A stretch of DNA of 8,468 nucleotides. Source: an uncultured Clostridia bacterium. Lineage in GTDB: Bacteria > Bacillota > Clostridia > Oscillospirales > CAG-272. Both the position numbers and the translations under genes were made by a program. Location: the NCBI GenBank assembly GCA_904501865.1, contig CAJGCF010000062.1, positions 1-8,468 on the forward strand, in the 5' to 3' direction. Below, piece by piece: positions 1-6,278 of this stretch; the first letter of the stretch is position 1, and each line of letters starts with the position of its first letter. The notes beneath the pieces are model-generated. The model was given only the letters and a program-made list of their open reading frames with translations. It was not told the DNA's origin and did not search any database.

Positions 1-234
1 AAAGCCGCGAATGTGGTTTAGAAGGTTAAAGAGTATTTGCGGCGGTGGGGGAACGGATTCGAACTTATGCCAAGCAAAGCTTGGCGTTACAGTTCTCTGT
101 ACTGTTCGGGCAGGTCACAGAAAAAGCCGCGAATGTGGTTTAGAAGGTTAAAGAGTATTTGCGGCGGTGGGGGAACGGATTCGAACTTATGCCAAGCAAA
201 GCTTGGCGTTACAGTTCTCTGTACTGTTCGGGCA
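1..234. repeat. Two-copy 122-bp tandem repeat with tRNA-like fragment
   Basis: Bases 1-112 recur identically at 123-234; a 10-base linker (113-122) separates them, giving a 122-bp period. Copy 1 may extend left of the window. Read on the minus strand, each unit holds a short inverted repeat (TGCCCGAACAGT start, with ACAGT/ACTGT arms), a perfect 7-bp hairpin (GCCAAGC/GCTTGGC at 69-85 and 191-207), a T-loop-like stretch, a C-rich run and a terminator-like hairpin. The 14 bases GAACGGATTCGAAC (51-64, 173-186) also occur in the T arm of the genuine tRNA-Arg at 286-299. No complete cloverleaf can be folded: the T-stem partner strand and D arm are missing. It may be a degenerate tRNA 3' end, an attachment-site remnant or a family of intergenic repeats. 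No real coding region is seen here. Confidence 0.9.
121..165 (-). terminator. Terminator-like hairpin inside repeat copy 2
   Basis: On the minus strand the arms GCCGCAAAT and ATTCGCGGC (plus 157-165 and 126-134) pair with one mismatch. They are followed directly by five T residues (plus 121-125) and then CTGTG. The loop is long (22 nt), which weakens the call. The same hairpin sits at 4-43 in copy 1, with its T tail cut by the window edge. If functional, each repeat unit would carry its own transcription stop. Confidence 0.4.
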
Positions 235-235
235 C

Positions 236-279
236 GCCAAAAACATCGGGATGGCATTTGCCATCCCGATGTTTTTGGC
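236..279 (-). terminator. Strong intrinsic terminator of tRNA-Arg
   Basis: A near-perfect inverted repeat of 21 bp (236-256 with 259-279) has an A5 tract on the upstream side and a T5 tract on the downstream side when read on the minus strand. That is the canonical intrinsic terminator layout. The base of the stem includes the discriminator base and the encoded CCA of the tRNA, so the tRNA 3' end and the terminator overlap. Confidence 0.85.
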
Positions 280-352
280 CTACCCGAACGGATTCGAACC
301 GTTGACCTTCAGAGTCGGAGTCTGACGCGCTATCCAGCTGTGCCACGGGTAG
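276..352 (-). tRNA. tRNA-Arg, anticodon CCG, CCA encoded
   Basis: The minus strand folds into a full cloverleaf. The acceptor stem is CTACCCG/CGGGTAG (352-346 with 286-280). The D loop contains AGCTGGATA. The anticodon stem is TCAGA/TCTGA around the loop CTCCGAC, giving anticodon CCG, which reads the arginine codon CGG. The T stem is AACGG/CCGTT around TTCGAAT. The discriminator is G (279) and CCA is encoded at 278-276. The acceptor begins with a C1:G72 pair, and the D stem has one A.C mismatch (GCAC against GCGC). A promoter lies upstream and a terminator overlaps its 3' end, so it is probably a single-gene transcription unit. Confidence 0.95.
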
Positions 353-379
353 ATATATTACTTTTTGTGTCCGAGTGCA

Positions 380-408
380 ATTATAACATATTTTGGGTGA
401 TTTTTCAA
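380..408 (-). promoter_or_regulatory. Promoter of tRNA-Arg
   Basis: On the minus strand, TTGAAA (408-403) and TATAAT (385-380) are separated by exactly 17 bases, a near-consensus sigma-A promoter. The predicted start lies roughly 20 bases upstream of the mature tRNA 5' end, leaving a short A/T-rich leader for RNase P removal. Confidence 0.85.
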
Positions 409-490
409 GTCCTTTTTAGAAAACTCGGGTATTCTGAATGCGGTTCACTTTATTTTTTGCGAATTTCCTCATTTTGTGTTGCTTTTTAGA

Positions 491-540
491 AGTTTTAAGC
501 CGCTCTCCCGTACACTCGTACGGTGGAGCGGCTTAAAACT
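491..540. terminator. Long hairpin 3' of the CPBP gene
   Basis: Arms 491-505 and 526-540 are a perfect 15-bp inverted repeat (AGTTTTAAGCCGCTC). A further perfect 6-bp stem CCGTAC/GTACGG (508-513, 518-523) forms the tip. It begins 31 bases after the CPBP stop on the minus strand and probably marks the end of that transcript. It is atypical: the T tract lies at the 5' foot and the A tract at the 3' foot, and no T run follows on either strand. It may be a 3' stabilising or processing hairpin rather than a classical terminator. Confidence 0.55.
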
Positions 541-571
541 CCTTCTGCGTTAAATTGAAACGGCTCCCTGT

Positions 572-1588
572 TTACGTTACAAGCCCGATTGTTAGCATAG
601 CGACGTATATGATAAGAGATATTATCGCGCAGACAAGGGTGGGACGGAAAGAGAGTGTGAGCCGTACGTCCCGCCAAAGCTCGCGCAGAGTTGTCTTTAG
701 TGACGTTTTATTTTGATTCTCTTGAGTGACTGCCGCGGCTCGTGCTCGGTATATCTTGGAGCATTCCGAGAAGAACAGAAGTGAGCTTATAAGAAACGCT
801 ATAACGACGGTCAGGATAAGAAGCACTCTGTTCTGTGCCGAAAGAAAATACGCCGAGATGTTAGTTTCAAGGAAAAGCTTATAGAGATTGAATATCAGGT
901 GTACTATGATACACGCCGCGAGCGAGCCCGTTGTGTATAACACGAAGGTAAGTGCCAAGGCAGAGAAGAGTGCGGGAACCAGTCCGCCTATACTGAAGCA
1001 GAATACCGCCGAGATTACGGACGAGACCGCCACCGCCAAGGGAGCGTTTATCTTTTTGAGTTGTGAGTATATGATACCTCTGAATAACAGCTCCTCTGAT
1101 ATGGCGGGCAATATCACGTAGGTTATCAGGAGATATGGAATGGAGGTCGTGTATTCGTTCTGTCCCGCGGTGAACACTCCGAGGAGCGTATATCCCTCTG
1201 CGGAAGAATACGTGCCGCCGAACAGCATTGAGAGGACAAGAGAGGTGCACATCATAAACATAGCGGAAAATATGATAAAAAAGATATATTCCACGTGCAG
1301 CTTGCCAAAGCCGATGCTATGGCGTTGAGCGCCCGCTCTTCTGTCGGGTGAGATTATGAGTATCATAAGGTAGCAGGGGAGTAATATGACGACCACCTGC
1401 AAGATTATCGGCGAGAGCAGCTCATTGCCAAAGGGATATATAAATCTGTCTATGACCGCCGCGACAAGTGTGACCGAAAGGCATACGAGTATCAACAAAA
1501 ACGGGAGCGCTGCCTCGGCATATACAGAATCCTTATCTATCGGGGGTAAGATGGGCTTTTTCTTGCCAGAGAGTTTGTTTTCTTTCAT
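572..1588 (-). CDS. CPBP-family intramembrane protease-like protein
   Basis: A 338-residue, very hydrophobic protein with about eight or nine probable membrane segments (roughly 28-48, 58-80, 100-122, 148-163, 183-200, 203-220, 222-240, 253-274, 316-336). Motif 1 of the CPBP/Rce1 glutamic protease family is clear: EELLFR at 165-170 (EExxxR). Motif 3, HxxxN, is present as HLIFN at 230-234. The usual second motif, FxxxH, expected near 195-201, reads CFSIGG, so its histidine is absent. A charged stretch (about 278-315) and an extra C-terminal helix follow the core. The start has GGAG five bases upstream and lies 15 bases after the DJ-1 stop, so the two genes are co-transcribed. Family members include CAAX-type proteases, bacteriocin self-immunity proteins and proteins with no known substrate. 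The role here is unknown, and it could be a catalytically weakened homologue. Confidence 0.9.
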   Translation of the reverse strand: MKENKLSGKKKPILPPIDKDSVYAEAALPFLLILVCLSVTLVAAVIDRFIYPFGNELLSPIILQVVVILLPCYLMILIISPDRRAGAQRHSIGFGKLHVEYIFFIIFSAMFMMCTSLVLSMLFGGTYSSAEGYTLLGVFTAGQNEYTTSIPYLLITYVILPAISEELLFRGIIYSQLKKINAPLAVAVSSVISAVFCFSIGGLVPALFSALALTFVLYTTGSLAACIIVHLIFNLYKLFLETNISAYFLSAQNRVLLILTVVIAFLISSLLFFSECSKIYRARAAAVTQENQNKTSLKTTLRELWRDVRLTLSFRPTLVCAIISLIIYVAMLTIGLVT

Positions 1589-1603
1589 GTTTTCTCCGGG
1601 GCA

Positions 1604-2149
1604 TTACTTGGCAAAGACGGATGCCTTTATTTTTTCTGCCGTGCCGTCGTTCTTTAGGCATCTTACAAGCTCAAGACCAAAGTCAAGAGCCACGCCCATA
1701 CCCTTTGCGGTGACGATGCTTCCGTCGCGTACGACGGCGTTCTGCGTGTCTATAAGAGCACCCGTGAGATGCTCCTCAAAGCCCGGGTAGCAAACCGCGC
1801 GCTTGCCCTCCAGATATCCTCTCTTACCGAGCACGAAGGGCGCGGCACAGATAGCCGCAACATAAGCGCCGTGTCGTGTCGCCGCGCGCAGAGCAGCGTC
1901 GACCGTTTTGGATTTATCGAGATTTGATGAGCCGGGCATACCGCCGGGAAGTATTATCATATCGGGAGAGGAATCACGGTACATTACGTCCGGAATATCG
2001 GCGTGTACGGTGATGCCGTGAGCGCCCGTTACCGTGTCCTTGCCGCCCACGCCGACCGTGGTGACCTCAAGTCCCGCACGGCGCAAAATATCAAGGGGGC
2101 AAAGTGCCTCCACCTCTTCAAATCCGTCTGCCAAAAACATATATATCAT
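1604..2149 (-). CDS. DJ-1/PfpI family protein
   Basis: A 181-residue single-domain protein of the DJ-1/ThiJ/PfpI class-I glutamine amidotransferase-like fold, a normal length for the family. The N terminus MIYMFLADGFEEVEA matches the first strand and the conserved acidic turn; Glu14 corresponds to the residue that contacts the nucleophilic cysteine in DJ-1. The nucleophile elbow is AAICAAP with Cys101, preceded by LPGG (67-70). The histidine found after this point in human DJ-1 is replaced by tyrosine (CYPGFEE, 120-126). The open frame continues upstream, but the start at 2149 is chosen because the homologous N terminus begins there and a GGGGG ribosome site lies 7 bases upstream. Family members are linked to oxidative and carbonyl stress; deglycase activity is debated. 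It is the first gene of an operon with the CPBP gene. Confidence 0.93.
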   Translation of the reverse strand: MIYMFLADGFEEVEALCPLDILRRAGLEVTTVGVGGKDTVTGAHGITVHADIPDVMYRDSSPDMIILPGGMPGSSNLDKSKTVDAALRAATRHGAYVAAICAAPFVLGKRGYLEGKRAVCYPGFEEHLTGALIDTQNAVVRDGSIVTAKGMGVALDFGLELVRCLKNDGTAEKIKASVFAK

Positions 2150-2182
2150 AGCATATCCCCCATAGAATCTTCCTTTTATAAA

Positions 2183-2211
2183 ATTATAGCACACGCGGCT
2201 GCCCTTGTCAA
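2183..2211 (-). promoter_or_regulatory. Consensus promoter of the DJ-1/CPBP operon
   Basis: On the minus strand, a perfect TTGACA (2211-2206) and perfect TATAAT (2188-2183) are 17 bases apart, with a TGC extension before the -10. This predicts strong basal transcription starting about 27 bases upstream of the DJ-1 start codon. It lies back to back with the MATE promoter. Confidence 0.9.
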
Positions 2212-2261
2212 CAAGGCAAAAATCAACTTTCAAAAAAGTTTTGGAAAAAGGGCGAAAACTA

Positions 2262-2289
2262 TTGACTTTTATAAAAATAGGAATATAAT
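2262..2289 (+). promoter_or_regulatory. Promoter of the MATE gene
   Basis: TTGACT (2262-2267) and TATAAT (2284-2289) are separated by 16 bases. The predicted transcription start is around 2296, which excludes the ATG at 2298 as a normal start and supports the one at 2322. Confidence 0.82.
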
Positions 2290-2321
2290 TAGTTTGAATG
2301 CGGAAAAAGGGGGACATTGAT

Positions 2322-3716
2322 ATGCTGGAAAAGCAGAAGACTATGCGAAGCAATATGTCGGAGGGCCCGTTGCTTAGCAAGATGATAATGTTTGCTCTGC
2401 CGCTGATGGCGACGGGACTTTTGCAGGTGCTCTATAATGCGTCGGATATGATAATCGTGGGCAATTTTTCCGATGCCGGAAGCTTTGCCGTGGGAGCGGT
2501 TGGGGCATGCGGCGCGCTTATAAATCTTATTGTCAACGCTTTTATGGGCCTTGCGATAGGAGCGGGCATAATCACCGCGCAGAGCGTTGGCGCGCGTCGG
2601 CATGACGAAGTGTCAAAGATAGTCCATACGGCGCTGTTCAGCAGTGTTATCTGCGGTATTGCCGTGGGTGTGTTTGGATTTATTGCTTGCAAGCCCTTGC
2701 TTATGCGTATGAACATTCCCGATGAGCTTCTTGGAGAGGCAACTCTCTATATGAAGGCTTATTTCGTGGGCGTTCCCGCTATGATGGTATATAATTTTCT
2801 CGCGGCAACGCTGCGCTCGTCGGGAGACAGTAAGAGACCTCTTATATTCCTTTCGATATCGGGAATTATGAACGTGGGATTGAACATAGTTATGGTGCTC
2901 GGATTCGGAATGGGTGCTATGGGCGTGGGAATCGCAACAAGCTTTGCGCAATACGCGTCAGCTATTATGATACTCGTGTATATGGTAAGATATGACGGAG
3001 TGTGTAAGATAAGCCTAAAGGACGTGCGCATACATAAGGATAAGCTTTTCGGTATAATTAAAAACGGTGTGCCCGCGAGCATACAGAGCGTGGTGTTTTC
3101 TCTGTCAAACGTGCTGATACAGTCGACTATAAATTCCTATGGACCGATAGTGGTATCGGGCAACGCGGCGGCGGGTAACATAGAGGGCTTCGTTTACGTC
3201 GCTATGAACGCTCTGTATCAGACAACTATGACCTTTACGGGACAGAACGTCGGTGCGGGGAAGATAAAGCGCGTAAAGCGGATAGTTGTGCTGTCTGTCA
3301 TAATGGTGAGCATAGTAGGATTGGCGCTGGGCGGTCTGTGTGTGATATTTGGAGAGCCTCTGCTTTCCATTTACGAACCCGGAAGCTCTGCGGAGCAGGA
3401 GGCTATCAGGCAGGCGGGGATACTTCGCCTTCGGATAGTCGGTACGCTGTACTTTTTGTGCGGCATTATGGAGATACTGAGCGGCACTATGAGAGGAATG
3501 GGAAAATCCCTGCTGCCTATGGGAGTGTCTATCGTGGGAACTTGTGTTTTCAGAATAGCGTGGATATACACTGTATGCCCCATAGCCCCCACAAATATAA
3601 CTCTGCTATTGCTCGCGTACCCTGTTACGTGGTTTATTACAATATTGGGGCATCTGTGTTGCCTTGTGTTTGCTTACAGAAGAATGGCAAGGGCGCGGAG
3701 CGTCTCGTTTGCCTGA
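2322..3716 (+). CDS. MATE family multidrug/cation antiporter
   Basis: A 464-residue membrane protein with about 12 hydrophobic segments in two homologous halves, typical of the MATE (multidrug and toxic compound extrusion) family. Members export organic cations or other toxic small molecules in exchange for Na+ or H+ across the cytoplasmic membrane. YNASDMIIVG (38-47) carries the conserved aspartate of the first helix. The internal duplication is visible in the paired motifs AQSVGARR (86-93) and GQNVGAGK (307-314). The reading frame opens at 2298, but the ATG at 2322 is preferred: it has AAGGGGG 8 bases upstream, and the first ATG lies almost on the transcription start. It is transcribed divergently from the DJ-1/CPBP operon and stands alone, ending at a hairpin. 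The substrate cannot be inferred. Confidence 0.94.
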   Translation: MLEKQKTMRSNMSEGPLLSKMIMFALPLMATGLLQVLYNASDMIIVGNFSDAGSFAVGAVGACGALINLIVNAFMGLAIGAGIITAQSVGARRHDEVSKIVHTALFSSVICGIAVGVFGFIACKPLLMRMNIPDELLGEATLYMKAYFVGVPAMMVYNFLAATLRSSGDSKRPLIFLSISGIMNVGLNIVMVLGFGMGAMGVGIATSFAQYASAIMILVYMVRYDGVCKISLKDVRIHKDKLFGIIKNGVPASIQSVVFSLSNVLIQSTINSYGPIVVSGNAAAGNIEGFVYVAMNALYQTTMTFTGQNVGAGKIKRVKRIVVLSVIMVSIVGLALGGLCVIFGEPLLSIYEPGSSAEQEAIRQAGILRLRIVGTLYFLCGIMEILSGTMRGMGKSLLPMGVSIVGTCVFRIAWIYTVCPIAPTNITLLLLAYPVTWFITILGHLCCLVFAYRRMARARSVSFA

Positions 3717-3722
3717 AAATAG

Positions 3723-3752
3723 AGTTTTGGACGCCGTTCGGCGTCCAAAACT
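3723..3752. terminator. Hairpin immediately 3' of the MATE gene
   Basis: A perfect 13-bp inverted repeat, AGTTTTGGACGCC (3723-3735) and GGCGTCCAAAACT (3740-3752), with loop GTTC, begins 6 bases after the stop codon. A short TCTTTTC follows. As in the hairpin at 491-540, the feet are AGTTTT on the 5' side and AAAACT on the 3' side. It very probably marks the transcript end. Confidence 0.65.
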
Positions 3753-3816
3753 GTCTTTTCGGGCAATTTGCAGTAAAAAAATAGGGTGGAGTGCTTAAAA
3801 TTTTACTTAAAAGCTA

Positions 3817-3850
3817 TTGATAAATGCGCTCAATTGTGGTAAACTATAAT
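3817..3850 (+). promoter_or_regulatory. Probable promoter of pgk
   Basis: TTGATA (3817-3822) pairs with TAAACT (3840-3845) at a 17-base spacing. A better -10, TATAAT, lies at 3845-3850 but is 22 bases from that -35. Which -10 is used cannot be decided from sequence. Either predicts a leader of roughly 50 bases before pgk. Confidence 0.5.
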
Positions 3851-3861
3851 TTGGTAAAAAA

Positions 3862-3885
3862 TTTGACGCTTTAGCGTCAGTCAAA
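3862..3885 (+). promoter_or_regulatory. Small hairpin in the pgk leader
   Basis: TGACGC (3864-3869) and GCGTCA (3874-3879) form a hairpin. The overlapping pair TTTGAC (3862-3867) and GTCAAA (3880-3885) offers an alternative. It sits between the predicted transcription start and the ribosome site (AGGCGG, 3893-3898), so it could affect mRNA stability or translation. Simple 5' stabilisation is the most economical reading. Confidence 0.4.
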
Positions 3886-3906
3886 ATAAGAAAGGCGGAA
3901 ATTACT

Positions 3907-5226
3907 ATGACCTACAACAAAAAGTCTATTGAAGACGTTGTTATCAACGCGGGCACAAAGGTGTTCGTTCGTTGCGACTTCAACGTACCCAGCAAGGACG
4001 GCGTTATCACCTCTGACAAGAGAATCGTAGAAGCGCTTCCCACCATCAAGTATCTTATGGCAAAGGGCGCAAAGGTCATCCTCGCGTCTCACATGGGCAA
4101 GCCCCACAATATTTTCACCCCCGGCTTCAAGCTTACCAAGAAGGAGCTCAAGAAGGTGGCAGAGCTTCCCGAGGCAGAGCAGGCGGCAGCTACTGCTGAA
4201 TATCTTGAGAAGGCAAAGAAGGACGTTAAAAAGTTCTCTCTTAAGATAGTTGCAGACAAGCTCAACGAATACCTTGACGGCAAGGTAGTATTTGCTAACG
4301 ATATTATAGGCGACGACGCAAAGGCAAAGATCGCGGCTATGGAGAACGGCACATGCGTGCTTCTCGAGAACGTGCGCTTTGACGCGGGTGAGGAAAAGAA
4401 CAAGCCCGAGTTTGCAAAGGCACTCGCAGACCTCTGCGGTGAGGACGGCCTTTACGTTAACGACGCATTCGGTACGGCTCACAGAGCGCACGCGTCCACC
4501 GCGGGCGTTGCGGCTTACCTTCCCGCAGTTTGCGGATATCTTATCGGTAAAGAAATCGGCGTTATGGGTAAGGCACTTTCCAACCCCGAGCGACCCTTCG
4601 TTGCTATTCTCGGTGGCGCAAAGGTATCCGATAAGCTCAACGTTATAAACAACCTTCTTACAAAGGTAGACACACTTATCATCGGTGGCGGTATGGCGTA
4701 CACCTTCCTCGCAGCTAAGGGCTACGGCGTAGGCAACTCTCTGCTCGACTCCGAGAAAATAGACTACTGCCGTGAGATGATGGCAAAGGCAGAGGCTAAC
4801 GGCGTACAGCTTCTTCTTCCCGTTGATACGACTGTGGCTGACAGCTTCCCGAACCCCATCGACGCTCCTATTGACGTCCAGATAGTTGATGCTGACAAGA
4901 TTCCCGCTGACAAGGAGGGACTTGATATCGGAAATAAGACCATGGAGCTTTACGCAAATGCTGTTAAGGCGGCAAAGACTGTTGTATGGAACGGACCTAT
5001 GGGCGTATTTGAGAACCCCACGCTTGCAAAGGGAACTATATCCGTGGCTCAGGCTCTCGCAGACAGCGATGCTACTACTATCGTAGGCGGTGGCGACAGT
5101 GCGGCGGCTTGTGAGACTCTCGGATTTGCAGACAGGATCACACACATCTCCACGGGTGGCGGAGCATCTCTCGAATTCCTTGAGGGATTGGAGCTTCCCG
5201 GAATAGCTGCTCTTCAGGACAAATAA
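3907..5226 (+). CDS. pgk: Phosphoglycerate kinase
   Basis: Cytosolic glycolytic enzyme that transfers phosphate between 1,3-bisphosphoglycerate and ADP, giving 3-phosphoglycerate and ATP. Family signatures occur in order: VRCDFNVP (21-28), SHMGKP (61-66), LLENVRFDAGEEKN (152-165), YVNDAFGTAHRAHAST (183-198), GGAKVSDKL (236-244), WNGPMGVFE (361-369), GGGDSAAA (394-401) and STGGGASLEFLEG (415-427). At 439 residues it is longer than the usual 390-420. The excess lies between SHMGKP and FSLKIVADKL, where a lysine- and glutamate-rich helix-like segment (about 67-109) replaces the usual short loop. The start has AGGCGG 8 bases upstream. No gap gene precedes it in this window. tpiA follows after 273 bases filled with inverted-repeat elements. 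Confidence 0.98.
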   Translation: MTYNKKSIEDVVINAGTKVFVRCDFNVPSKDGVITSDKRIVEALPTIKYLMAKGAKVILASHMGKPHNIFTPGFKLTKKELKKVAELPEAEQAAATAEYLEKAKKDVKKFSLKIVADKLNEYLDGKVVFANDIIGDDAKAKIAAMENGTCVLLENVRFDAGEEKNKPEFAKALADLCGEDGLYVNDAFGTAHRAHASTAGVAAYLPAVCGYLIGKEIGVMGKALSNPERPFVAILGGAKVSDKLNVINNLLTKVDTLIIGGGMAYTFLAAKGYGVGNSLLDSEKIDYCREMMAKAEANGVQLLLPVDTTVADSFPNPIDAPIDVQIVDADKIPADKEGLDIGNKTMELYANAVKAAKTVVWNGPMGVFENPTLAKGTISVAQALADSDATTIVGGGDSAAACETLGFADRITHISTGGGASLEFLEGLELPGIAALQDK

Positions 5227-5243
5227 TAGATCAATTCAGCCTT

Positions 5244-5346
5244 GAATTTTTATCCAATACTGCGTTGTTCCTCAAAAGCGGCTCGACTTACGTAAGTAAG
5301 CCCTCGCCTTGCTTTTTCCGGTACGCCTTGTCTTGAATAAAAATTC
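5244..5346. repeat. Long imperfect inverted-repeat element
   Basis: The perfect outer arms GAATTTTTAT (5244-5253) and ATAAAAATTC (5337-5346) enclose a longer, imperfectly complementary interior centred on ACTTACGTAAGT (about 5286-5297). The interior arms align with several mismatches and small gaps, so the whole forms one long foldback of about 100 bp just after the pgk stop. It has no open reading frame of its own. It resembles a small non-autonomous palindromic element rather than a plain terminator. A further CTTCCG/CGGAAG pair (5352-5357, 5377-5382) follows. Confidence 0.65.
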
Positions 5347-5417
5347 TGCGGCTTCCGTTTGTCTGTGAATGGTTAGCGGAAGTACAAAAAGCTTAAAATA
5401 ATTAACCTGAAAAACTA

Positions 5418-5474
5418 TTTGAAAGTTTTTTAGGAGAGCGCGAGAGGGACTTTTTTCAAAAAAGTTCCTCTCGC
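5418..5474 (+). repeat. Hairpin element upstream of tpiA
   Basis: TTTGAAAGTTTTTTAGG (5418-5434) leads into a 17-bp hairpin (5440-5456 with 5458-5474) that has a single G.T pair and a GAGAGGG/CCTCTC base with T6/A6 inner tracts. It ends 11 bases before the tpiA ribosome site. It could reduce read-through from pgk or stabilise the tpiA mRNA. A related element lies inverted downstream of tpiA. Confidence 0.6.
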
Positions 5475-5499
5475 AAAAATAAAAAAGAGGTAAATAAAA

Positions 5500-6255
5500 A
5501 TGAGAAAATACGTAATTGCAGGAAACTGGAAAATGAATATGACGCCCAAGAGGGCGGCGGCACTCATCGCCGAGATGAAGCCTCTCGTTGCGGGCAAGGA
5601 TAATTGTGACGTTGTACTTTGCGTACCCGCAATTGACATTCCCGCGGCAGTTGAAGCTGCCAAGGGCTCTAACATAAAGATAGGCGCGGAGAACGTTCAC
5701 TTTAAGGCGTCGGGCGCGTACACGGGCGAGATATCTGCAGAGATGCTTTGCGAGGCAGGCGTTGAGTACGTTGTTATCGGCCACTCCGAGAGAAGACAGT
5801 ACTTCGGTGAGACCGACCAGACCGTAAATCTCCGCACACTCGCGGCTCTTAACGCAGGTCTTAAGGCTATCGTTTGCGTGGGAGAAACTCTTGAGCAGAG
5901 AGAGCTCGGATATACCGAGACGCTTCTCAAGTTCCAGACAAAGATGGCTCTCACAGGTGTGAGTGCAGAGCAGCTCAAGAACGTTATTGTGGCTTACGAG
6001 CCTGTTTGGGCTATCGGTACGGGTGTTACCGCGACCGCAGAGCAGGCAGACGAGGGCAACGGATACGTCCGTGCCGCTATTGCTGAAATGTTCGGAGCGG
6101 AGGCTGCTGAGCAGACTGTTGTTCAGTACGGCGGCTCTATGAACGATAAGAACGCCGCAGAGCTTCTCTCCAAGGAGAACGTCGACGGCGGACTTATAGG
6201 CGGAGCTTCGCTCGTTGCTGAAAAGTTCGCAGCTATCGTAAACGCGGCTCAGTGA
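5500..6255 (+). CDS. tpiA: Triosephosphate isomerase
   Basis: Cytosolic TIM-barrel enzyme that interconverts dihydroxyacetone phosphate and glyceraldehyde 3-phosphate. Its 251 residues are the standard length. All catalytic landmarks are present: GNWKMN with Asn9 and Lys11, VIGHSERR with His95, and AYEPVWAIGTG with Glu167 as the general base. The phosphate-binding region YGGSMNDKNAAEL (210-222) and GLIGGASL (231-238) follow. AGAGG lies 9 bases before the ATG. No clear separate promoter is visible in the structured gap behind pgk, so tpiA may be expressed by read-through from pgk as a pgk-tpiA unit. Confidence 0.98.
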   Translation: MRKYVIAGNWKMNMTPKRAAALIAEMKPLVAGKDNCDVVLCVPAIDIPAAVEAAKGSNIKIGAENVHFKASGAYTGEISAEMLCEAGVEYVVIGHSERRQYFGETDQTVNLRTLAALNAGLKAIVCVGETLEQRELGYTETLLKFQTKMALTGVSAEQLKNVIVAYEPVWAIGTGVTATAEQADEGNGYVRAAIAEMFGAEAAEQTVVQYGGSMNDKNAAELLSKENVDGGLIGGASLVAEKFAAIVNAAQ

Positions 6256-6278
6256 TTCTGTTGAATAGATAAAAGCAG

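Noticed and set aside
1..112. A second functional tRNA gene in the repeat unit
   Set aside because: Only a T-loop-like stretch and a C-rich run are present; the D arm, anticodon arm and matching acceptor strand are absent.
37..489. 150-codon open frame on the plus strand
   Set aside because: It runs through the tandem repeat, the terminator and the antisense strand of tRNA-Arg. It has internal repetition from the DNA repeat only, and no ribosome site or family resemblance.
2298..2321. Upstream ATG of the MATE frame
   Set aside because: It lies almost at the predicted transcription start and lacks a ribosome site; the ATG at 2322 has AAGGGGG at good spacing.
2150..2380. N-terminal extension of the DJ-1 frame
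   Set aside because: It spans the DJ-1 promoter and leader. The DJ-1 domain starts at the first strand MIYMFLADG, and a ribosome site supports 2149.
3877..5145. 422-codon open frame on the minus strand
   Set aside because: It lies opposite pgk and is a by-product of pgk codon usage. Its protein is cysteine- and leucine-rich with no recognisable domain.
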